The notes below the pieces were generated by a model. That model made no database searches and was not told where the DNA came from. It saw only the letters and a list, made by a program, of their open reading frames with translations. A DNA stretch of 7,224 nucleotides from an uncultured Prevotella sp. (lineage in GTDB: Bacteria > Bacteroidota > Bacteroidia > Bacteroidales > Bacteroidaceae), in the NCBI GenBank assembly GCA_900557255.1, contig USSA01000150.1:1-7224 (forward strand), read 5' to 3'. The stretch's first letter is position 1. The number at the start of each line of letters is the position of its first letter. A program made the position numbers and the translations under genes. Shown here one piece after another: positions 4,919-7,224 of this stretch.

Positions 4919-5095
4919 TCAGTCATAGACAAGAACGTCATCACGTCTTTCTACTATTTCCTTGCCATTGCGCAATTTCACCACGATGTCCTCACCATAG
5001 TCTGCAACCACGAAACCTTCTGTGCGTCCTCTGTAGGGTATCAGCAGTGTGCAACTGCAACCGATAATGTCGGTCAATTCTTCGTATTCAAACAT
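4919..5095 (-). CDS. Small 58-aa protein, third gene of the operon
   Basis: A 58-residue acidic protein starting MFEYEELTDIIGC and ending VERRDDVLVYD. Alternating hydrophobic residues (CTLLIPY, TEGFVVADY, EDIVVKLRNG, KEIVERRDDVLVY) give four or five short strands with tight G-x-x turns. This looks like a small SH3-like or KOW-like beta barrel, although that is inferred from pattern only. The ATG lies four nt after the stop of the 84-aa gene and the stop is nine nt before a good terminator, so it is very probably the last gene of the operon despite its size. No family name is offered, and the function is unknown. Two closely spaced cysteines (C-S-C, residues 13-15) are notable. Confidence 0.72.
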   Translation of the reverse strand: MFEYEELTDIIGCSCTLLIPYRGRTEGFVVADYGEDIVVKLRNGKEIVERRDDVLVYD

Positions 5096-5099
5096 AGCT

Positions 5100-5354
5100 C
5101 TATAAAGTTTGTGGGTTCTCCGAATGATAAATCACCTTGCACTCCGCAACCTCGGCAGGTAGTCCAAAGGCAGGATAGTGTGAGAATGATGCGTTTCCTT
5201 CTTGGCTGAGTGGAGAAACAATCTCCACTTGCCATTTCTGCATGAAGCCATCAACCATCTTGATGTCCTCGTCACTCAATCCCGTAGGGTCGCCATTGAT
5301 GATATAACATAATGCCCAAGTGGGGACTTTCTCTATCGTCTCAAATCTTTCCAT
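5100..5354 (-). CDS. Small 84-aa Bacteroidales protein (possibly DUF6926)
   Basis: The protein begins MERFETIEKVPTWALCYIINGDPTGLSDEDIKMVDGF and later has FSHYPAFGLPAEVAECKVIY. The pattern VPTWALCY-INGD-TGL-DE---M and the HYP-FGL-xEV--C segment are ones I associate with a small family common in Bacteroidales mobile elements, probably DUF6926; the number is from memory. It is a cytosolic, acidic single domain with no known activity. The start ATG overlaps the stop of the 193-aa gene by one base (TGATG), which indicates translational coupling, and the 58-aa gene follows after four nt. Reality as a gene is well supported by this packing; the name is less certain. Confidence 0.85.
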   Translation of the reverse strand: MERFETIEKVPTWALCYIINGDPTGLSDEDIKMVDGFMQKWQVEIVSPLSQEGNASFSHYPAFGLPAEVAECKVIYHSENPQTL

Positions 5355-5935
5355 CAGCCAAACGTGAACTTGTTTATATAATAATAGGTGTCCTCGTTCT
5401 CATACTCATAGCTGTTGATGAAGTCCACCATTTCATCATCGGTTCTGTCACCTTGCGAGATACCCATCTTCTCACACCACTTGGCAATCGCATCTTGGCA
5501 AGTGTCAAAGATGTCCTCACAAGCATCCTCGAATGGTTCACCCGAAGAACTCACACAGCATTCCTCTGGGAAGAAGCCTTGCTCGTCATGGACATAGAAA
5601 ATGTTGCATCCACATTCTATCTCACGATAACTGACGGAAAGTTCTCCACCAAGAACTTTGTTCAGTTCATCAAAGAACTCCTCACAGGCAGACCATGCAC
5701 TTTCGGTGTCAAAGGACAACAAGCATATATCATCGTCTGCCTCAAACTCTGCCCAATAGATATGCCCTCTTACCGATATGCCCATCTTCTCATAGTCGAT
5801 GCCATAGTGTTCCGCCAACTCGTAGAGATATACGTTCTTGGTGTTCACCTCCATTGTTTGGAGCGTGTTCCAAAGGTCGGCTACCGCCTTGCGTTCGCCC
5901 ATCACCTTGTACTGAGTGTCACAAATGTTTGCCAT
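5354..5935 (-). CDS. 193-aa protein, possibly YubB/DUF1281-like
   Basis: The first gene of the three-gene operon, 193 residues and strongly acidic. The start MANICDTQYKVMGERKAVADLWNTLQTM resembles the MANWC-N-----G---A---L opening of YubB/DUF1281 ferredoxin-like-fold proteins found on plasmids and phages. An aromatic and acidic middle follows (GHIYWAEFEADDDICLLSFDTESAW), then a cysteine-bearing segment (ECGCNIFYVHDEQGFFPEECC) and a helical C-terminal half. No catalytic motif is recognised and the cellular role is unknown; relatives sit in accessory regions near anti-restriction and transfer genes. It is coupled by TGATG to the 84-aa gene. A short out-of-frame ATG frame (MKTYGKHL) overlaps its start. 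The YubB link is tentative; the gene itself is secure. Confidence 0.83.
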   Translation of the reverse strand: MANICDTQYKVMGERKAVADLWNTLQTMEVNTKNVYLYELAEHYGIDYEKMGISVRGHIYWAEFEADDDICLLSFDTESAWSACEEFFDELNKVLGGELSVSYREIECGCNIFYVHDEQGFFPEECCVSSSGEPFEDACEDIFDTCQDAIAKWCEKMGISQGDRTDDEMVDFINSYEYENEDTYYYINKFTFG

Positions 5936-5942
5936 AAGTCTT

Positions 5943-5965
5943 CATTTTTTTATTCCCTAATTTTG
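5943..5965 (-). promoter_or_regulatory. Leader motif shared with the phosphoribosyltransferase operon
   Basis: The minus strand reads AAATTAGGGAATAAAAAA then ATGA, nearly the same as 2829-2807. In both cases the ATG opens a tiny frame (here MKTYGKHL) that ends close to or within the real start. It may be a shared translation-initiation or leader-peptide element. Confidence 0.4.
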
Positions 5966-6005
5966 CATCTGCAATTTCGGGATTGATTAAAATTTTGTTG
6001 CCTCA

Positions 6006-6126
6006 AAAGGTGTCTGTGCTTTTCCTGCAAGGTTCTCTGCTCAAATACGACCTGCAAGGTGGAGATTTTAGCAAGAGACCATAGGCACTGACCTTGCAAG
6101 GAATATGGGTACAGACATTACCTTTG
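6006..6126. promoter_or_regulatory. Divergent promoter/operator region with ACCTTGCA repeats
   Basis: Two outward-facing halves are similar. The plus half is ACCTTGCAAGGAA, then ACAGACATTACCTTTGC (6091-6127). The minus half is ACCTTGCAGGAA, then CACAGACACCTTTTG (6033-6005). ACCTTGCA also occurs once more between them (minus, 6060-6053), so there are three operator-like copies. The plus half carries TACCTTTG at 6119-6126 with CTTG 22 bp upstream; the minus half has a weaker ACCTTTTG. It would drive the 193-84-58 operon leftward and unit C rightward, and the palindromic CCT(T)GCAAGG words could bind one regulator. Confidence 0.5.
6093..6126 (+). promoter_or_regulatory. Promoter (unit C)
   Basis: CTTG at 6093-6096 and TACCTTTG at 6119-6126, spacer 22 bp, form a slightly relaxed Bacteroidetes promoter. 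Transcription would begin near 6133 and run right. Confidence 0.5.
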
Positions 6127-6276
6127 CAACCAAATTTATCAAAGCCCAGAAATGGTGATGAAGATTCAGGTAACGGAGTAACAATTAGAAAAGTTGAGTT
6201 GTGAGGATAAAAAAGCCAAGAACGACTTGAAATAAGCGATTACAAGTGGAAAGTAACAGAAATCATACAAGAGTTC
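6127..6276 (+). other. Start of unit C, no convincing gene
   Basis: After the promoter there is a nine-codon frame (MVMKIQVTE, at 6153) and then a 59-codon frame without ATG (6215-6391, reading ...LEISDYKWKVTEIIQEFLLAERKR...). The latter runs into the 17-bp repeat and ends at a TGA. It could be the remnant of a gene, but no family is recognised. Confidence 0.3.
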
Positions 6277-6293
6277 TTACTGGCGGAAAGAAA
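6277..6293 (-). repeat. 17-bp motif, copy 2
   Basis: TTTCTTTCCGCCAGTAA on the minus strand, immediately after a 13-pair hairpin. With copy 3 (6450-6466, opposite orientation) it forms an inverted repeat bracketing 156 bp. Confidence 0.8.
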
Positions 6294-6339
6294 GAGAGCG
6301 ACAACCCAATACAGCATACGGCATGGTTGGGCTATCGCT
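6286..6339 (-). terminator. Leftward terminator-like hairpin
   Basis: In the minus-strand RNA AGCGAUAGCCCAA (6339-6327) pairs with UUGGGUUGUCGCU (6309-6297) over all 13 positions, two of them G-U. A pyrimidine tract, CTCTTTCTTTCC, follows. On the plus strand the two wobble pairs become A-C mismatches, so the structure favours leftward RNA coming from 6898. Confidence 0.6.
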
Positions 6340-6367
6340 CCGCAATTCGTTCAGTTCATCCAATCCA

Positions 6368-6544
6368 TTAGTATATATATCCTAAGATGAATGAATTTAT
6401 ATTTGTGTATTGGCTTTGGTTGGCAGCCATAGACAAGTAACACATTATTTTTCTTTCCGCCAGTAAAAATGGTTCTTGAAGTAGAAGTAACAGGGAAAAT
6501 GGTTGTTGGGTAGCAAAATTTGTTGCACAGGATTTGTTTTTCAT
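6368..6544 (-). CDS. Hypothetical 58-aa frame (doubtful)
   Basis: It begins MKNKSCATNFATQQPFSLLLL and passes through copy 3 of the 17-bp motif, which reads FLLAERK in this frame, to end NINSFILGYIY. It lies downstream of the structured-RNA promoter on the same strand and upstream of the leftward terminator-like hairpin, so it could be on that transcript. There is no clear ribosome binding site and no family resemblance. The FLLAERK reading is forced by the repeat and is not independent support. Confidence 0.22.
   Translation of the reverse strand: MKNKSCATNFATQQPFSLLLLLQEPFLLAERKIMCYLSMAANQSQYTNINSFILGYIY
6404..6466 (+). terminator. Possible rightward terminator with 17-bp motif copy 3
   Basis: TGTGT (6404-6408) pairs with ACACA (6440-6444) and, inside it, TGGCT (6411-6415) with AGCCA (6425-6429). 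TTATTTTTCTTTCC follows and merges into copy 3 of the motif (6450-6466). It would end rightward transcripts of unit C. The stems are short, so confidence is limited. Confidence 0.4.
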
Positions 6545-6573
6545 TTTATTGGTTCTTTCTTGTCACCCAACAA
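6503..6573. repeat. 9-bp inverted repeat
   Basis: TTGTTGGGT at 6503-6511 and ACCCAACAA at 6565-6573 are exact complements 53 bp apart. They flank an AT-rich stretch that includes the start of the doubtful 58-aa frame. The role is unknown. Confidence 0.55.
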
Positions 6574-6600
6574 AATGATGCTTACGTCTGTATTTTCGTG

Positions 6601-6624
6601 TACCTACTGATAATCAAGTAGGTA
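6601..6624. other. Palindromic site TACCTACT / AGTAGGTA
   Basis: Eight-bp arms TACCTACT (6601-6608) and AGTAGGTA (6617-6624) surround GATAATCA, whose GAT-A-ATC core is itself palindromic. It lies 35 bp downstream of the structured RNA in its direction of transcription. It has no T-tract, so it may be a processing stem or a protein site rather than a terminator. Confidence 0.55.
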
Positions 6625-6658
6625 ACAAATAAGAAATATCGTCTTTCAATGTACAACG

Positions 6659-6898
6659 CTGGAAGCCCCACGCCGATGTAAGTATATAGTACCACCTATC
6701 AACTCATTGCTAAATGCTATGAGCCAATAAGGGTTGTATATATGATACATCCCAAGGGGCGTCCCCGTTGCTTTGTTCTTGACAGACATTTGGAAGTTGC
6801 GAAGTTCTAATAGCGTCAAAACCAAAGCGTACAGTTACGCCTTTATGTATATATGTCCATCCCACCTTCGCCCAGTTGGAGCTTCCAGTAAGGATATG
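6659..6898 (-). ncRNA. Candidate structured RNA, about 240 nt, closed by a 12-bp stem
   Basis: Transcription from the promoter at 6905-6935 would start near 6898. Ten bases later CUGGAAGCUCCA (6888-6877) appears, and its exact partner UGGGGCUUCCAG is at 6670-6659: 12 pairs, one G-U. The wobble exists only in the minus-strand RNA; the plus strand would have a C-A mismatch. Four internal hairpins are visible: 6824-6844 (8 pairs with a bulge), 6753-6770 (GGGG/CCCC extended by CAA/UUG around a bulge), 6731-6753 (8 of 9 pairs) and 6703-6723. A word (G/U)GGGAUG...CAUAUAUACA recurs at 6864-6846 and 6754-6735, with a degenerate third copy at 6696-6678. A 68-codon frame (6916-6710) overlaps it but begins upstream of the predicted transcript start. 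It is not a family I recognise. A retron-like a1/a2 layout is superficially similar, but no reverse transcriptase is in the window. Confidence 0.6.
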
Positions 6899-6904
6899 AC
6901 ACCG

Positions 6905-6935
6905 CAAAAGTAACAAATATTATCGAATCTACAAA
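6905..6935 (-). promoter_or_regulatory. Consensus Bacteroidetes promoter of the structured RNA
   Basis: On the minus strand TTTG (6935-6932), a 19-bp spacer and TACTTTTG (6912-6905) match the -33/-7 consensus with ideal spacing. The predicted start is about ten bases before the 12-bp closing stem. Confidence 0.75.
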
Positions 6936-7110
6936 ACTTTTAGCGAAAAAGTTTCGAAAAAAGTTATGTGAAGGGGAACTATGGTGAAAAGGAGGGGATC
7001 TGCGGAGCATGATTCTTCCAACAAAAGGGATGAAGTTTAGAAGGAAGTACGCAAGCGATGAACCAACAAACACACGCACGTATAAATGTTTTTTCTCGAA
7101 AAAAGTCTCA

Positions 7111-7180
7111 AAGTCTCATTTTTCGGTACAAAATAAGGTTTATATCTTTAATATACAGAGCTTTAACATGAATGAGACTT
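7111..7180. repeat. 10-bp inverted repeat around a promoter and start codon
   Basis: AAGTCTCATT (7111-7120) is exactly complementary to AATGAGACTT (7171-7180). The arms are 50 bp apart and enclose a promoter-like sequence and the ATG at 7168. AAGTCTCA is also directly repeated at 7103 and 7111. It may be an operator or a 5' UTR stem that could hide the start. Confidence 0.55.
7121..7150 (+). promoter_or_regulatory. Promoter-like sequence before the right-edge frame
   Basis: TTTC (7121-7124), an 18-bp spacer and TATCTTTA (7143-7150) each differ from the Bacteroidetes consensus by one base. A start near 7157 would place the ATG at 7168 about 11 nt downstream. Confidence 0.35.
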
Positions 7181-7224
7181 CTCTGAAAATGAAGGGAGAA
7201 GTATCATCGAAGTATCATAAATTA
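7168..7224 (+). CDS. Start of a protein gene cut by the right edge
   Basis: The frame from ATG 7168 reads MNETSLKMKGEVSSKYHKL and is open at the edge. The same frame is open back to an ATG at 7009 (72 codons in the window), which has GGAGG 13 nt upstream, a rather long spacing. The downstream start is preferred because of the promoter-like sequence at 7121-7150. Nineteen residues are too few to name a family. The gene would be divergent from the structured RNA. The stretch 6936-7110 otherwise shows nothing I can support. Confidence 0.38.
   Translation, partial: MNETSLKMKGEVSSKYHKL

Noticed and set aside
5312..5986. 224-codon plus-strand frame
   Set aside because: It lies opposite the 193-aa gene, whose protein-like composition, start and operon coupling are far better supported.
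6277..6466. Miniature insertion element with 17-bp terminal inverted repeats
   Set aside because: There is no clear target-site duplication, and a third copy occurs singly at 4858. All copies follow hairpins, so a terminator-linked motif fits better.
6659..6888. Retron msr-msd locus
   Set aside because: The flanking complementary arms fit the general plan, but no reverse transcriptase is present in the window and I cannot identify the conserved branching-guanosine context.
6710..6916. 68-codon minus-strand frame over the structured RNA
   Set aside because: Its ATG lies upstream of the predicted transcript start, overlapping the promoter, and the 12-bp stem and hairpins explain the sequence better. 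It is still the main alternative to test.
6843..7079. 78-codon minus-strand hydrophobic frame
   Set aside because: It covers the consensus promoter and the start of the structured RNA and has no family resemblance.

Overview
The window looks like an accessory (probably conjugative or mobilizable) stretch from a member of the Bacteroidales (Bacteroides/Prevotella group). Three things point there. Several start points carry the Bacteroidetes-type promoter (-33 TTTG, -7 TAnnTTTG). Start codons mostly lack strong Shine-Dalgarno sequences. The gene content is typical of integrated elements of that order: a serine-recombinase-like protein, DUF6155, DUF1294, a phosphoribosyltransferase plus SLOG pair, a small SSB, and small proteins of unknown function. 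I see no rRNA, tRNA, CRISPR array or transposase.

Layout. (1) 1-1435, plus strand: the end of a resolvase-like protein, a DUF6155 protein and a DUF1294 membrane protein, closely spaced or overlapping, probably one operon. (2) 2780 down to about 1407, minus strand: a PRPP-motif phosphoribosyltransferase overlapping a SLOG/DUF1273-like nucleotide-binding protein, then two doubtful small reading frames that converge on the DUF1294 gene. (3) 2781-3783: about 1 kb without a convincing protein gene but with a good plus-strand promoter (2974-3004), many strong hairpins and short repeats; possibly a non-coding transcript. (4) 3784-4167, minus: ssb, with a clear UUCG terminator. (5) 4371-4840, plus: promoter-like box, two short reading frames, a hairpin. 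(6) 5935 down to 4919, minus: a compact three-gene operon (193, 84 and 58 aa) with its own terminator. (7) 5936-6658: a divergent promoter/operator region and a gene-poor stretch with inverted repeats. (8) 6898 down to 6659, minus: the best candidate for something new, a roughly 240-nt structured RNA with a consensus Bacteroidetes promoter and a 12-bp closing stem. (9) 7009-7224: the start of a plus-strand reading frame cut by the window edge.

A recurring design is visible. Three times a minus-strand operon (phosphoribosyltransferase/SLOG, ssb, the 193-84-58 operon) is divergent from a plus-strand TACCTTTGC box, which heads a short unit without a recognisable protein. Each of these units meets the next minus-strand transcript tail to tail. 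A 17-bp motif (TTTCTTTCCGCCAGTAA) lies directly after three of the terminator-like hairpins. Functions for the small proteins and RNAs are not known to me; identifications rest on motif recognition only, without any database search.
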